Below are positions 1-8,514 of a stretch of 64,000 nt of DNA, in pieces. Numbering within the stretch: the first letter of the stretch is position 1; every line of letters starts with the position of its first letter. A program made the position numbers and the translations under genes. The stretch spans positions 4,454 to 68,453 of the forward strand of contig DASXDG010000165.1 of the NCBI GenBank assembly GCA_036490795.1, read 5' to 3'. The notes beneath the pieces are model-generated. The model made no database searches. It was not told where the DNA came from and worked only from the letters and a program-made list of their open reading frames with translations. Source of the stretch: JAFARZ01 sp036490795 (GTDB lineage: Bacteria; Actinomycetota; Actinomycetes; Streptosporangiales; Streptosporangiaceae).

Positions 1-474
1 CGCACGCGCTTCCCGCAGGACGCGCTGCAAGTCGTCGGCTTCTCCAACTACGCGCGCGAACTGCGCGAGACCGAACTCGCCGGGCTCGGCTGGGAAATGG
101 TGCAGGGCACCAACCTGCATCACGCGTTGCTGCTGGCCGGGCGGCACATTGATCGCCACCCCGAACACGAGCCTGTGGTCATCGTGATCACCGACGGCGA
201 GCCGACCGCACACCTGCAGCGCGACGGCCGTTACTGGTTCGACTGGCCGCCATCACCGGAGACCGTCGAGCTGACACTGGCCGAAGTGGACAAGATGACC
301 AGGCGCCACGCCACGCTGAACGTTTTCATGCTGGCGGACGACCCTGGACTGAGCGCGTTCGTGGAGAATGTGGCCAAGCGCAACGGCGGTCGCGTGCTCC
401 AGGCGGATCCAGAACATCTCAGTCAGTACGTCATCCGCGACTTTCTGCACTCCCGGCGGACCATTCGACGGTAG
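1..474 (+). CDS. VWA-domain protein, C-terminal fragment
   Basis: The frame is open from the first base and stops at 472-474, so this is the last 157 residues of a gene that begins outside the window. It shows the second half of a von Willebrand factor A domain. TNLHH (fragment residues 37-41) matches the MIDAS threonine site, and ITDGEPTA (63-70) matches the strand carrying the last metal-binding aspartate. A C-terminal helix ending in HSRRTIRR follows. In bacteria such proteins are often the VWA partner of a MoxR-type AAA ATPase, but no ATPase is visible here because the upstream side is cut off. The fold is clear; the substrate or partner is unknown. Confidence 0.8.
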   Translation, partial: RTRFPQDALQVVGFSNYARELRETELAGLGWEMVQGTNLHHALLLAGRHIDRHPEHEPVVIVITDGEPTAHLQRDGRYWFDWPPSPETVELTLAEVDKMTRRHATLNVFMLADDPGLSAFVENVAKRNGGRVLQADPEHLSQYVIRDFLHSRRTIRR

Positions 475-558
475 ATTTTCCTAGTCGGCCGGGGAACCTA
501 GTGACCTGATGCCGTAATACCGCTCGAACGTACGTCCGTACAAGGAGAAAGAAAACCA

Positions 559-855
559 GTGAGCGCAGTACCGTCTGACAGCTCGGCGTCCAGCCGCAAG
601 ATCGTCGCGATCATCTGCATCGTTCTCGCCGTTCTGTTCATCGTCCTCGGCCTGGTATACGCCATTGAGCCGGCCAAGTCCCTGCCCAGCATCATGGGCC
701 ACAAGAACTCGACGGGCCACCACGCGCTGCGCATGGCCGCGTCGTTCATCATCGGTATCGTGTTCGTCGCCGCCGCGTGGATCGCGAAGGCCTACAAGCC
801 GAAGCCGCAGGTGCCGACCAGCACGCCGGACAACAGCGCCCCGGTGAGCCACTAA
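559..855 (+). CDS. Small two-helix membrane protein, unknown function
   Basis: 98 residues. The GTG start at 559 is preceded by a good AAGGAG-type ribosome binding site at 542-547. Two hydrophobic segments (about residues 14-36 and 59-77) flank a short polar loop with several histidines, and the C-terminal tail is proline-rich and basic. It lies 84 bases after the VWA gene and runs toward metB. I do not recognise the family. The start, RBS and membrane pattern make it a credible gene. Confidence 0.7.
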   Translation: MSAVPSDSSASSRKIVAIICIVLAVLFIVLGLVYAIEPAKSLPSIMGHKNSTGHHALRMAASFIIGIVFVAAAWIAKAYKPKPQVPTSTPDNSAPVSH

Positions 856-871
856 TCCGGTTACGCACGCT

Positions 872-907
872 TGCGCCAGGCCCTCGGAATACCGAGTGCC
901 TGGCGCA
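872..907. terminator. Inverted repeat between convergent genes, probable bidirectional terminator
   Basis: A 16-base stem (872-887 against 892-907) with a single mismatch and an AATA loop lies between the convergent membrane-protein gene and metB. There is no T-run on either strand, as is common for actinobacterial terminators. The position and near-perfect pairing support a bidirectional terminator. Confidence 0.65.
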
Positions 908-941
908 GATCGTTCTATCTGGGGAAACCCCCCTTGGACGG

Positions 942-2084
942 CTATCCCAGTGCTTGCCGCAGGTCTTCGCTGAGATCGTCGCAATCCTCAATGCCGACCG
1001 AGAGCCTGATCAGGTCCGACGGCACCTCGAGCGCAGAACCCGCGGCCGAGGCGTGCGTCATCCGCCCCGGGTGCTCGATCAGCGATTCCACTCCGCCCAG
1101 CGACTCTCCCAGCGTGAACAGGCGGGTCCGGCCGCAGACGTCAATCGCGGCCTGCTCGCCCTCGGCCAGGCGGAACGACACGATCCCGCCGAACCCCTTC
1201 ATCTGGGTGAGCGCGGTCTTGTGACTAGGGTGGCCGGGGAGCCCTGGATACAGGACGCCGGAGACCTTCGGGTGGCTGGTGAGCATCTCCGCGATGCGGG
1301 TCGCGTTCGCGCAGTGCCTGTCCATCCGCACCGCGAGCGTCTTGATCCCGCGCAGCGTCAGCCACGCGTCGAACGGCCCGGCCGCGGCGCCGGTCGCGTT
1401 CTGCATGTAGGCGAGCCGTTCCGCGGCGTCGGTGTCCTTCGTGATGATCGCTCCCCCGACCACATCGGAGTGCCCGCCGATGTATTTGGTGGTCGAGTGC
1501 ACGACGAAGTCCGCGCCGAACGCGAGCGGCTGCTGCAGATACGGGGACGCGAACGTGTTGTCCACCACGAGCTGGGCCTGCGCCGCGTGCGCGACATCGG
1601 CCAGCTCGGCGATGTCCGCGACGTTCAGCAGCGGGTTCGTGGGCGTCTCGACCCACACTATTCTCGCGCCGGTCGTCTCGAGCGCCTCACGGACGGCGGC
1701 GGGATCGGTGACCGGGATCACCGTGTGCCCGATACCCCAGCCGGAGAGAACCCGGGAGAACAGCCGGTAGGTGCCGCCGTACGCGTCGTCGGGGATCAGC
1801 ACGTGATCCCCCGGCTTGACGATGGTGCGCAGCAGGCAGTCCTCGGCGGCCATGCCGCTGGCGAAGGCCAGCGCCCGGGCGCCCCCCTCGAGGGCGGCCA
1901 GGCACTGCTCGAGGGCGGTCCTGGTCGGGTTCGCCGTGCGTGAGTACTCGTAACCGCCGCGCGTGCCGCCTACGCCGTCCTGTTTATAGGTCGAGGTCAG
2001 GTAGACCGGAGGAACGACCGCGCCGGTCAGCGGGTCGGGCTCCTGGCCGGCGTGAATGGCCAGCGTCTCGAACGAGTCCGTCAT
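942..2084 (-). CDS. metB: Cystathionine gamma-synthase / gamma-lyase family enzyme
   Basis: 380 residues, the usual length for the Cys/Met-metabolism PLP enzymes. The PLP lysine is K200 in HSTTKYIGGH. ASGMAA (~75-80) binds the cofactor phosphate, and YSRTANPT (~47-54) is the family signature near the N-terminus. The enzyme acts in transsulfuration, either condensing an activated homoserine with cysteine or cleaving cystathionine; these activities cannot be separated by eye. It starts 7 bases after the stop of the cystathionine beta-synthase gene, so the two form an operon for converting homocysteine to cysteine or the reverse. The gene ends just before a strong hairpin at 872-907. Confidence 0.9.
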   Translation of the reverse strand: MTDSFETLAIHAGQEPDPLTGAVVPPVYLTSTYKQDGVGGTRGGYEYSRTANPTRTALEQCLAALEGGARALAFASGMAAEDCLLRTIVKPGDHVLIPDDAYGGTYRLFSRVLSGWGIGHTVIPVTDPAAVREALETTGARIVWVETPTNPLLNVADIAELADVAHAAQAQLVVDNTFASPYLQQPLAFGADFVVHSTTKYIGGHSDVVGGAIITKDTDAAERLAYMQNATGAAAGPFDAWLTLRGIKTLAVRMDRHCANATRIAEMLTSHPKVSGVLYPGLPGHPSHKTALTQMKGFGGIVSFRLAEGEQAAIDVCGRTRLFTLGESLGGVESLIEHPGRMTHASAAGSALEVPSDLIRLSVGIEDCDDLSEDLRQALG

Positions 2085-2091
2085 CGTAGGG

Positions 2092-3474
2092 TTATCCGTT
2101 CTGTGCTGCCAGGAAGGTCAGCACGTCTTGGCGAGTGAGGAGGCCGGACGGCTTGCCGTCCACGTGCACAACAGCGGCGCCCGCCTTCTCCAGCGCCAGC
2201 ACCGCCTTGGAAACCAGTTCTCCGGAGCCTACCGTGGGCAGCGGCGGCGACATGTGCCCGCCGACCTCGTCGGTGGGTCTGGCCCGGCCGGCCACTAGCG
2301 CGTCGAGAAGATCCCGTTCCCCTACCGATCCGACAACCTCGGCCGCCATCAGCGGCGGTTCTTCCTTCACGACCGGGAGCTGCGACACGTCGTACTCGCG
2401 CAGCAGCGCGATCGCGGCACCGACCGTCTCGTCCGGGTGGACGTGCACGAGTTCGGGAAGGCTGCGTTCCCTGCTGTTCAGGATGTCCACCACCAGCGGC
2501 TCGGTGGTCTGGGCGTTCAGGAAGCCGTAGTCCGACATCCACTCGTCGTTGAAGATCTTGGACAGGTAGCCGCGGCCCCCGTCGGGCAGCAGCACGACGA
2601 TGACCGCGTCCTTGTTCTCCGGCCTGGCAGCGACGCGCAGCGCCGCCACCACCGCCAGCCCGCACGAACCGCCGGTGAGCAGCGCTTCCTCCCTGGCCAG
2701 GCGCCGTGTCATGCCGAACGAGTCGGCGTCGCTGACCGCGATGATCTCATCGCACACGTCCGGGTCGTAGGTGGCCGGCCAGATGTCCTCGCCCACGCCC
2801 TCGACCAGGTACGGGCGCCCGGTACCGCCGGAGTACACCGAGCCTTCCGGGTCGGCACCGACGATCTTGACCGCGCCGTTCGAGATGTCCTTCAGGTACC
2901 TGCCGGTGCCGGTGATCGTGCCGCCGGTCCCGATGCCCGCCACGAAGTGGGTCACCGTACCGTCGGTCTGCTCCCAGATTTCCGGCCCGGTGGTGGCGTA
3001 GTGCGACGCGGGATTCTCCGGGTTGGAGTACTGGTCGGGCTGCCACGCGCCCGGGGTCTGTGCGGTAAGCCGCCGCGCGACGCTGTAGTAGGAGTCGGGG
3101 TGGTCGGGAGCGACCGTTGTCGGGCACACCACCACCTCCGCGCCGTAGGCGCGCAGGACGCTGATCTTGTCCTGGGCCACCTTGTCCGGGCAGATGAAGA
3201 TGCACCGGTAGCCACGCTCGGAAGCGACGATGGCCAGTCCGACCCCGGTGTTCCCGGAGGTGGGCTCGACGATCGTGCCGCCCGGCTTGAGGATGCCCTT
3301 ATTCTCCGCATCGATAATCATTCGCAGCGCGATGCGATCCTTGACCGAACCGCCCGGATTGAAGTATTCAACCTTTGCGAGCACCGTGGCGCCGGGGATC
3401 CCCCGGGTCACAGACCTGAGCCGTACCAGCGGGGTGTTGCCGACCAGCCCGCTCAATGAGTCATATACCTGCAT
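2092..3474 (-). CDS. cbs: Cystathionine beta-synthase with C-terminal CBS domain pair
   Basis: 460 residues. The N-terminal fold-type II PLP domain (about 1-320) has the PLP lysine K45 in NPGGSVKDR and the phosphate-binding TSGNTG loop near residue 70. GTGGTITGTGRYLK and a GGSCG motif follow. Residues ~335-458 form two CBS motifs (for example VSQLPVV and AVVHVDGKPSGLLTR), which regulate such enzymes by binding adenosyl ligands. The reaction is serine plus homocysteine giving cystathionine. This CBS-type architecture, lacking an N-terminal heme region, is typical of actinobacteria. First gene of a two-gene operon with metB; divergent from the thiolase gene with about 50 bases between them. Confidence 0.93.
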   Translation of the reverse strand: MQVYDSLSGLVGNTPLVRLRSVTRGIPGATVLAKVEYFNPGGSVKDRIALRMIIDAENKGILKPGGTIVEPTSGNTGVGLAIVASERGYRCIFICPDKVAQDKISVLRAYGAEVVVCPTTVAPDHPDSYYSVARRLTAQTPGAWQPDQYSNPENPASHYATTGPEIWEQTDGTVTHFVAGIGTGGTITGTGRYLKDISNGAVKIVGADPEGSVYSGGTGRPYLVEGVGEDIWPATYDPDVCDEIIAVSDADSFGMTRRLAREEALLTGGSCGLAVVAALRVAARPENKDAVIVVLLPDGGRGYLSKIFNDEWMSDYGFLNAQTTEPLVVDILNSRERSLPELVHVHPDETVGAAIALLREYDVSQLPVVKEEPPLMAAEVVGSVGERDLLDALVAGRARPTDEVGGHMSPPLPTVGSGELVSKAVLALEKAGAAVVHVDGKPSGLLTRQDVLTFLAAQNG

Positions 3475-3525
3475 GCGGTTATCCTAGAGAAACATGGTAG
3501 TTACCGAGCAGTAGGAGGGCCCGCT

Positions 3526-4746
3526 ATGCCAGAGGCCGTGATCGTCGCGACAGCCCGCTCGCCCATCGGCCGCGCGTTCAAGGGGTCGCTGACCGGCATC
3601 CGCCCGGATGACCTCACCGCGCAGATCGTCAGCGCCGCCCTGAGTAAGGTGCCGCGGCTGGATCCCGGCGACATCGAGGATCTCATCCTGGGCTGCGGAC
3701 TGCCAGGAGGCGAGCAGGGCTTCAACATGGCCCGGGTGGTCGCGGTGCTGCTCGGTCACGACAAGCTGCCCGGCACGACGGTCACCAGGTACTGCTCCTC
3801 ATCGCTGCAGACGACCAGGATGGCGTTCCACGCGATCAAGGCCGGCGAAGGCGACGTGTACATCTCGGCGGGCGTGGAATGCGTCAGCAGGTTCGGCAAG
3901 GGCAGCAGCGACTCGCTGCCCGATACGCGTAACCCCCTGTTCTCCGATGCGCAGATTCGATCAGAACAAGCATCCGATGGCACTCGCGGTCCATGGCACG
4001 ACCCGCGGCAAGACGACCAGTTGCCTGACGTCTACATCGCCATGGGCCAGACGGCCGAGAACGTGGCCGAGATGCGCGGCATCTCCCGGCAGGAGCAGGA
4101 CGAATTCGGCGTCCGCTCGCAGAACCTGGCCGAAAAAGCACTGGCCAACGGATTCTGGCAGCGCGAGATCACTCCGGTGACACTGCCGGACGGATCGGTG
4201 GTGTCCGCCGATGACGGGCCGCGGCCGGGGACGACACTGGAGAAGGTGTCCACGCTGCAACCGGTGTTCCGCCCGAACGGGACGGTGACGGCGGGCAACT
4301 GCTGCCCGCTCAACGACGGTGCCGCCGCCGTGATCGTGATGAGTGACGTCAAGGCCGCTCAGCTTGGCATTACGCCCCTGGCCAGGATCGTGTCCTCCGG
4401 GGTGACAGCCTTGTCCCCCGAGACCATGGGCCTCGGTCCGGTCCAGGCATCGAGGCAGGCACTGACCAGGGCCGGCCTGGCTGTCAGCGACATCGACCTG
4501 GTCGAGATCAACGAGGCGTTCGCCGCCCAGGTCATCCCCTCCTACCAGGAGCTCGGCGTGGATCTGAGCAGGCTCAACGTGAACGGCGGAGCGATCGCCG
4601 TCGGGCACCCGTTCGGCATGACCGGCGCGCGCATCACCACCACGCTGCTGAACAGCCTGCAGTTCCACGACAAGACGATGGGGCTGGAGACCATGTGCGT
4701 CGGCGGCGGCCAGGGCATGGCGATGATCTTTGAACGACTCAGTTAA
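3526..4746 (+). CDS. Acetyl-CoA C-acetyltransferase (thiolase)
   Basis: 406 residues, full length for a thiolase. The nucleophilic cysteine is C90 in RYCSSSLQT. The acid/base histidine lies in GGAIAVGHPFGMTGAR, and the second catalytic cysteine in TMCVGGGQGMAM near the C-terminus. It catalyses condensation or cleavage of acyl-CoA with acetyl-CoA (fatty-acid or ketone-body metabolism). The ATG start follows a strong AGGAGGG site at 3513-3519. The gene is divergent from cbs. Whether it is biosynthetic or degradative cannot be told from sequence alone. Confidence 0.93.
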   Translation: MPEAVIVATARSPIGRAFKGSLTGIRPDDLTAQIVSAALSKVPRLDPGDIEDLILGCGLPGGEQGFNMARVVAVLLGHDKLPGTTVTRYCSSSLQTTRMAFHAIKAGEGDVYISAGVECVSRFGKGSSDSLPDTRNPLFSDAQIRSEQASDGTRGPWHDPRQDDQLPDVYIAMGQTAENVAEMRGISRQEQDEFGVRSQNLAEKALANGFWQREITPVTLPDGSVVSADDGPRPGTTLEKVSTLQPVFRPNGTVTAGNCCPLNDGAAAVIVMSDVKAAQLGITPLARIVSSGVTALSPETMGLGPVQASRQALTRAGLAVSDIDLVEINEAFAAQVIPSYQELGVDLSRLNVNGGAIAVGHPFGMTGARITTTLLNSLQFHDKTMGLETMCVGGGQGMAMIFERLS

Positions 4747-4829
4747 TTTTTGGTAACCGTTAGGGGGTTGTCAGGGGGTGGATAGTAAGGCACGCTCACG
4801 GTAAGAGCAGCCATCCCTCGGAGGTGCCA

Positions 4830-5063
4830 ATGTCACTGACCCACTCGCCGAGCATGCACAGTAGCCTCATCGCACGCATCCCGGTCGTAACCGGCCGCGA
4901 CCTCGCTGAGTGGTTCAGCCGCCTTGAATCCGGTCCCGCGTTCCTCCGTCGTGAAGAACGAGCTCATTGGCTAGCCGACGACGCCGGCATCTCCTGCGGC
5001 TACGCGCACGCCATCGTGCACGAGTACGAGATGCGCCGCCGGATCCGCCTCAGCGGCGCCTGA
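4830..5063 (+). CDS. DUF4287-like small protein
   Basis: 77 residues from the ATG at 4830, chosen because GGAGG at 4820-4824 sits five bases upstream; an in-frame GTG at 4824 overlaps that site. The protein reads as one helical domain: an IPVVTGRDLAEWFSRLES start, a WLADDAGISCGYAHAIVHEY core and a basic C-terminus. This resembles the DUF4287 family, whose function is not established. It stands alone, 83 bases after the thiolase, with an AT-rich leader. Confidence 0.65.
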   Translation: MSLTHSPSMHSSLIARIPVVTGRDLAEWFSRLESGPAFLRREERAHWLADDAGISCGYAHAIVHEYEMRRRIRLSGA

Positions 5064-5983
5064 CCTTCCCCTCCTGTTCGGTCCCGTAGCGCGTCCGCTT
5101 GGCGGTAGCGCGCCTGCGCGTGCCGTGCGTGCCTGAAACCGCGCGGCGCCCGCACCGGGTTGGCGTGCGCCTGCCCAGGCGCGCCGTGCCCGCCTTCCCT
5201 CCCACGTCGGGTCGCGCCGTAGCGTGCCCGTCGGCCCGTCGTGCTTTAGCGTGCCCATCTCGCCGTAGCGTGCCCGTCCGGTGGTGTCGATCATCTGCTG
5301 CCCCAGCACGCCGTTCCGGCGGCTCCTCCGGGCCTTGTCACCCGCTATGTTGCTCCGTCACTCGTACTGGCGGGTAGAAGTGGCATTTGTCCCGGTATCC
5401 AGCAACAGAACGGGTGACACGACTACTTAACGGGTGACACGGGTCGCGCGTGGGGGCCGCCAAAGGCGGGGACGGCGCCGTTCCGCGACCGCCGCCGAGA
5501 TAAAGGGACTCGCACCGGGCCCTTTAATGGCGGCGTTTTCATTGCGTGCCGCGCGGGTGCATGCGAGCGGGGAACCGTCGCCCGTTTTGATCGAGATTGC
5601 CCTTTATATCGCCGGGCTACTATGCGGGTTGCCGCCTCGCCACGGCGAGTGCGATCGGCCCCTGAACTGGGATCGCGACGGTGCTGCACTTTTAATTGCA
5701 CGTGCGTTTCACATGCGTTCCCTTGGATCGCTTCGCAGCCTTCAAGTCGCATTGCGTCCAATTGCGCACCAAATACGAGAAGGCCTCGGCCAGTTTCCGC
5801 GCCACCGTTCGCACCAGGGCCCGCACGCGCCGGACCAGCGCGAACACGCTCGCAATGGTGCACGGACACGGCACCGGGGCCGTTGATCGGACTTGCGGGA
5901 CGTCGTCCGCACAGGGTCTACGCAGCCGCTGAGCACGCGTCCGGGCTTCGGGCGCACTACCGGACAGGAGTGCGCCCGCGATC
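5064..5983. other. Gene-poor stretch with short direct repeats
   Basis: About 920 bases with no open frame that I trust; every frame is short, arginine-rich and compositionally implausible. An 18-base unit (CGCCGTAGCGTGCCCGTC) occurs at 5215-5232 and 5261-5278, with a degenerate copy at about 5242-5259. A 13-base unit (AACGGGTGACACG) occurs at 5409-5421 and 5429-5441, giving a 20-base period. The G+C content falls toward the tRNA-like gene on the right. The stretch could be a decayed insertion or a non-coding spacer; I recognise no transposase. Confidence 0.5.
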
Positions 5984-6060
5984 TGGTACCCCCGGTCGGA
6001 GTCGAACCGACACTGGGGACCCTTTTAGGGGGCCGGCCTCTTCCCTTGGGCTACGGGGGT
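5984..6060 (-). tRNA. tRNA-like gene, apparent anticodon UAA in a short-variable-arm body
   Basis: 77 bases on the minus strand including an encoded CCA (5984-5986). The acceptor stem is a perfect 7-bp ACCCCCG/CGGGGGT pair. The T-arm is perfect: GTCGG, loop TTCGACT, CCGAC. The anticodon stem GGCCC/GGGTC has one wobble pair and the D-arm has three pairs. The anticodon loop is CCTAAAA, so position 33 is C instead of the usual U and positions 34-36 read UAA. A UUA-decoding leucine tRNA should have a long variable arm, but this one has only six bases there. It is either a divergent tRNA or a tRNA pseudogene. A TATTAT box six bases upstream argues that it is transcribed. Confidence 0.6.
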
Positions 6061-6066
6061 GAAGAC

Positions 6067-6095
6067 ATAATACCGCCCAAATAATTGCGTAACTA
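6067..6095 (-). promoter_or_regulatory. Putative promoter of the tRNA-like gene
   Basis: On the minus strand a TATTAT -10 box (6067-6072) lies six bases upstream of the tRNA 5' end. A weak TAGTTA -35 (6090-6095) lies 17 bases further upstream. The surrounding 6061-6190 stretch is notably AT-rich for this genome. The -10 match is good and the -35 poor. Confidence 0.4.
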
Positions 6096-6190
6096 CAAAG
6101 TGGCAGAGAATAGTTGCATTCAATCTTGCGCACTTTCGTATACAAATTGCGGAGCGTAGTAATTGCTTGATCAACAACAGCGCTAAGTAA

Positions 6191-7069
6191 TCAGAGGCGA
6201 TTAGCATGCGAAGTGGCACGCGTCAATACCGCGTCGAGCATTGCCGGCGTGACGCGCCCGGTGAATGTGTTCTGCTGACTCGGGTGGTAGCAGCCGAGCA
6301 GCAGCACAGGCGACCCGGTTTCGGAAGCCTTGACCAGCGGCACCTCGACCCCGTGCCCGAACGCCGGCCTCGGCCTGGGCACTACGAACCCCGCCGAACG
6401 CAGCGCGGGCCACAGAGCCTGCCAGGCGAACCCGCCCAGGCAGACGATCGAGCGCACGCTGTTCGCCACCATCGAGACCTCAGCCGCCAGCCACGGCTCA
6501 CAGGTCGCGCGCTCGGCCGGAGTGGGCTTGTTGTCCGGTGGGGCGCACCGCACGGCAGCCACCATGCGAGCGCCAATCAGCCGCTGACCGTCGTCCGCAG
6601 ACACGCTGGTCGGCTGCGCCGCGAGCCCGCACCGGTACAGCGCCGCGTATAGGAAATCGCCGCTGCGGTCGCCCGTAAAGATCCGGCCGGTGCGGTTGCC
6701 GCCGTGAGCGGCGGGCGCGAGCCCGACGATCAGCACGTGCGGATCGTCCGCTCCCCAGCCGGGGATCGGCCGTCCCCAATATCGTTCGGCCATAAACGAT
6801 TTACGCCGCCGCACGGTGAGTTCTTCGCGCCACGCGACCAGCCGCGGACAGGCACGGCATACCGACTGCCGCGCGGTCAGCTCAGCCAGATTGGGCGCAC
6901 TCGCCGCCAGTCCCACGACCTCTCGCGCGTCCCGGGCCACCGGCGTGTCCGGTCCGGCCGGATCCTGCGGCCAGCCCGTGCCCGGCGGAACAGGGCCAGA
7001 GGGCACAGGGCCACGCGGAACAGGGCCACGCGGAACAGGGCCAGGCGGGGTCGGGCTGGCCTGGTCCAC
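6191..7069 (-). CDS. Family 5 uracil-DNA glycosylase (UdgB-like)
   Basis: 292 residues. The catalytic core begins near residue 70 with CRACPRLVAWRE. Motif A is GLAPAAHGGNRTGR and motif B is YHPSQQNTFTGR, both diagnostic of family 5 uracil-DNA glycosylases that excise uracil (and often other deaminated bases) from DNA. Family members usually bind an iron-sulfur cluster; C72, C75 and two later cysteines (in CEPW and CLGG) are candidate ligands. The N-terminal ~30 residues are a PVPRG-type repeat made by a 15-base tandem repeat around 7007-7050, so the exact start is uncertain. The GTG at 7069 directly abuts the stop of the GppA gene. Last gene of the eno operon. Confidence 0.88.
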   Translation of the reverse strand: MDQASPTPPGPVPRGPVPRGPVPSGPVPPGTGWPQDPAGPDTPVARDAREVVGLAASAPNLAELTARQSVCRACPRLVAWREELTVRRRKSFMAERYWGRPIPGWGADDPHVLIVGLAPAAHGGNRTGRIFTGDRSGDFLYAALYRCGLAAQPTSVSADDGQRLIGARMVAAVRCAPPDNKPTPAERATCEPWLAAEVSMVANSVRSIVCLGGFAWQALWPALRSAGFVVPRPRPAFGHGVEVPLVKASETGSPVLLLGCYHPSQQNTFTGRVTPAMLDAVLTRATSHANRL

Positions 7070-8005
7070 TTACTCGTCCTCGGTCAGCGACCAGGCGATC
7101 CCGTCGAGGATGTCGTGCTCGCTCGCCAGCACCTCATCGAAACCGAAACGACGCATGATGCGGTCGAGCACCAGCGCGCCGCCGCCGATCACGTCGACAC
7201 GGCCGGGGTGCATGACCCCGATGACCGCGCGCTCGGCCCTGGTCTGGGCAAGCAGGGAGCTCGTGACCGTGTGCACGCCGGCCGCGGACACTTTGGCGTG
7301 GTGAATCCTCGCGGAGTCGTACTCGGGCAGGCCGAGTGCGATCGCCACCACGGTGGCGACCGATCCCGCCAGACCGACCAGCGTCTGCGCTTCCCCGGCC
7401 GGTACCACCCGCGCCGCCGCGTCGAGAGCGGTGTCGATATCGGCGGTGGCGGCGGCCAGCTCGCGTTCATCCGGCGGGTCGCCGTGCAAGTGCCGTTCGG
7501 TCATCCGTACGCAGCCGATGTTGACCGAGATCGCCCGCGGCGACCGGTCGCCGGGGACACCGAGCACCAGCTCCGTGGAACCGCCGCCGATGTCGGCGAC
7601 CAGGTAAGGAGCACCGTTGGTGTCCAGCTCCGCTGTCGCCCCCGCGAAAGAGAGCCGTGCCTCGGCGTCGCCGGTCAGCACGTCGGGCGCCACCCCGAGC
7701 ACCTCCTTGACCCGCCGCACGAAGTCGGCCGAGTTCTCCGCGTCACGCGTCGCGCTGGTCGCCACCATGGCGACGGGGCCGGCGCCGGTCGTCGCGATGA
7801 CGTCCGCGTAATCGCTAAGCACGGCCGTCATCCGGTCCAGGGCCTCAGGTGCGAGGCGGCCGGTCCTGTCCACCCCCTGGCCCAGCCTGATGATCTCCAT
7901 GCGGCGCGACACATCGGTAAGCCGGTGCTCAGCAGTGTCCACATCGGCGACCAGGAGCCGCAGTGAGTTCGTCCCGCAGTCCACCGCGGCAACGCGCTGC
8001 TTCAT
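7070..8005 (-). CDS. Ppx/GppA family exopolyphosphatase / pppGpp phosphohydrolase
   Basis: 311 residues from the ATG at 8005, which has GGAGG just upstream and opens with MKQRVAAVDCGTNSLRLL, the phosphate-1 loop of the ASKHA fold. A longer in-frame extension exists but lies inside the upstream gene. DIGGGSTEL is the second nucleotide-binding motif. The family hydrolyses polyphosphate or the pentaphosphate alarmone; the short actinobacterial form could do either. It overlaps the DUF501 gene by four bases (ATGA), so it is translationally coupled. Confidence 0.9.
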   Translation of the reverse strand: MKQRVAAVDCGTNSLRLLVADVDTAEHRLTDVSRRMEIIRLGQGVDRTGRLAPEALDRMTAVLSDYADVIATTGAGPVAMVATSATRDAENSADFVRRVKEVLGVAPDVLTGDAEARLSFAGATAELDTNGAPYLVADIGGGSTELVLGVPGDRSPRAISVNIGCVRMTERHLHGDPPDERELAAATADIDTALDAAARVVPAGEAQTLVGLAGSVATVVAIALGLPEYDSARIHHAKVSAAGVHTVTSSLLAQTRAERAVIGVMHPGRVDVIGGGALVLDRIMRRFGFDEVLASEHDILDGIAWSLTEDE

Positions 8006-8514
8006 GATCCCTCCACGGTGACGCACGGACCGTCGGTCCACCATTGGCCGATGGCGTCGAGTGCCTCGCGGCCGAATGGGTTGACGCCGCGACCACCGGT
8101 CGCGAGCTCGTGGGCGGCGAGGGCGTGCAGGCACTTAACCCGGTCAGGCATGCCGCCCGCCGACTGCGTGCCGGACGGCAGCGGTTCGGCTCCCGCATCA
8201 GCGGCCGCGACGTCCCGCCGCGCCAGGTAGTCCTCGTGCGCGGTCTGGTAACGCTGCCGCAGCCCATCATCGTCGGCTAGCCGTGCGGTCATATCCCGCA
8301 TCAGGCCGCCTGCTTCCAGCTTGCTGACCGCGGCGGCCGCCCTCGGGCAGGTCAGGTAATAGAGCGTGGGGAAGGGGGCGCCATCGGGCAGCCGCGGTGC
8401 CGTTTGCACCACATCGGGCAGCCCGCACGGGCAGCGATGGGCGACGCTCATCTGACCACGCGGAACACGGCCGAGCTGAGCGGCAACCGCCGCCTCATCG
8501 CGGGGCGCGATCAC
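8002..8514 (-). CDS. DUF501 protein
   Basis: 170 residues, starting at a GTG that overlaps the ftsB stop (GTGA at 8511-8514). This start keeps the conserved AAQLGR.PRG segment before the family core. The domain shows RCPCGLP (three nearby Cys/His residues), PFPTLYYLTCPRA and a C-terminal CLHALAAHELA helix. DUF501 proteins sit next to FtsB and Ppx/GppA throughout actinobacteria, but no function is established. The clustered cysteines and histidines could bind a metal (my inference). Confidence 0.88.
   Translation of the reverse strand: MIAPRDEAAVAAQLGRVPRGQMSVAHRCPCGLPDVVQTAPRLPDGAPFPTLYYLTCPRAAAAVSKLEAGGLMRDMTARLADDDGLRQRYQTAHEDYLARRDVAAADAGAEPLPSGTQSAGGMPDRVKCLHALAAHELATGGRGVNPFGREALDAIGQWWTDGPCVTVEGS

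Noticed and set aside
777..1943. 388-residue plus-strand open frame
   Set aside because: It is the reverse-strand shadow of metB: Arg/Gly/Pro/Val-rich, no family resemblance, no ribosome binding site.
5215..5441. Possible CRISPR array
   Set aside because: Only two or three copies of unlike short units, with spacing of 20-46 bases and no cas genes.
5692..5874. Possible transposase remnant on the minus strand
   Set aside because: 60 residues with no DDE or helix-turn-helix motif and no inverted repeats around it.
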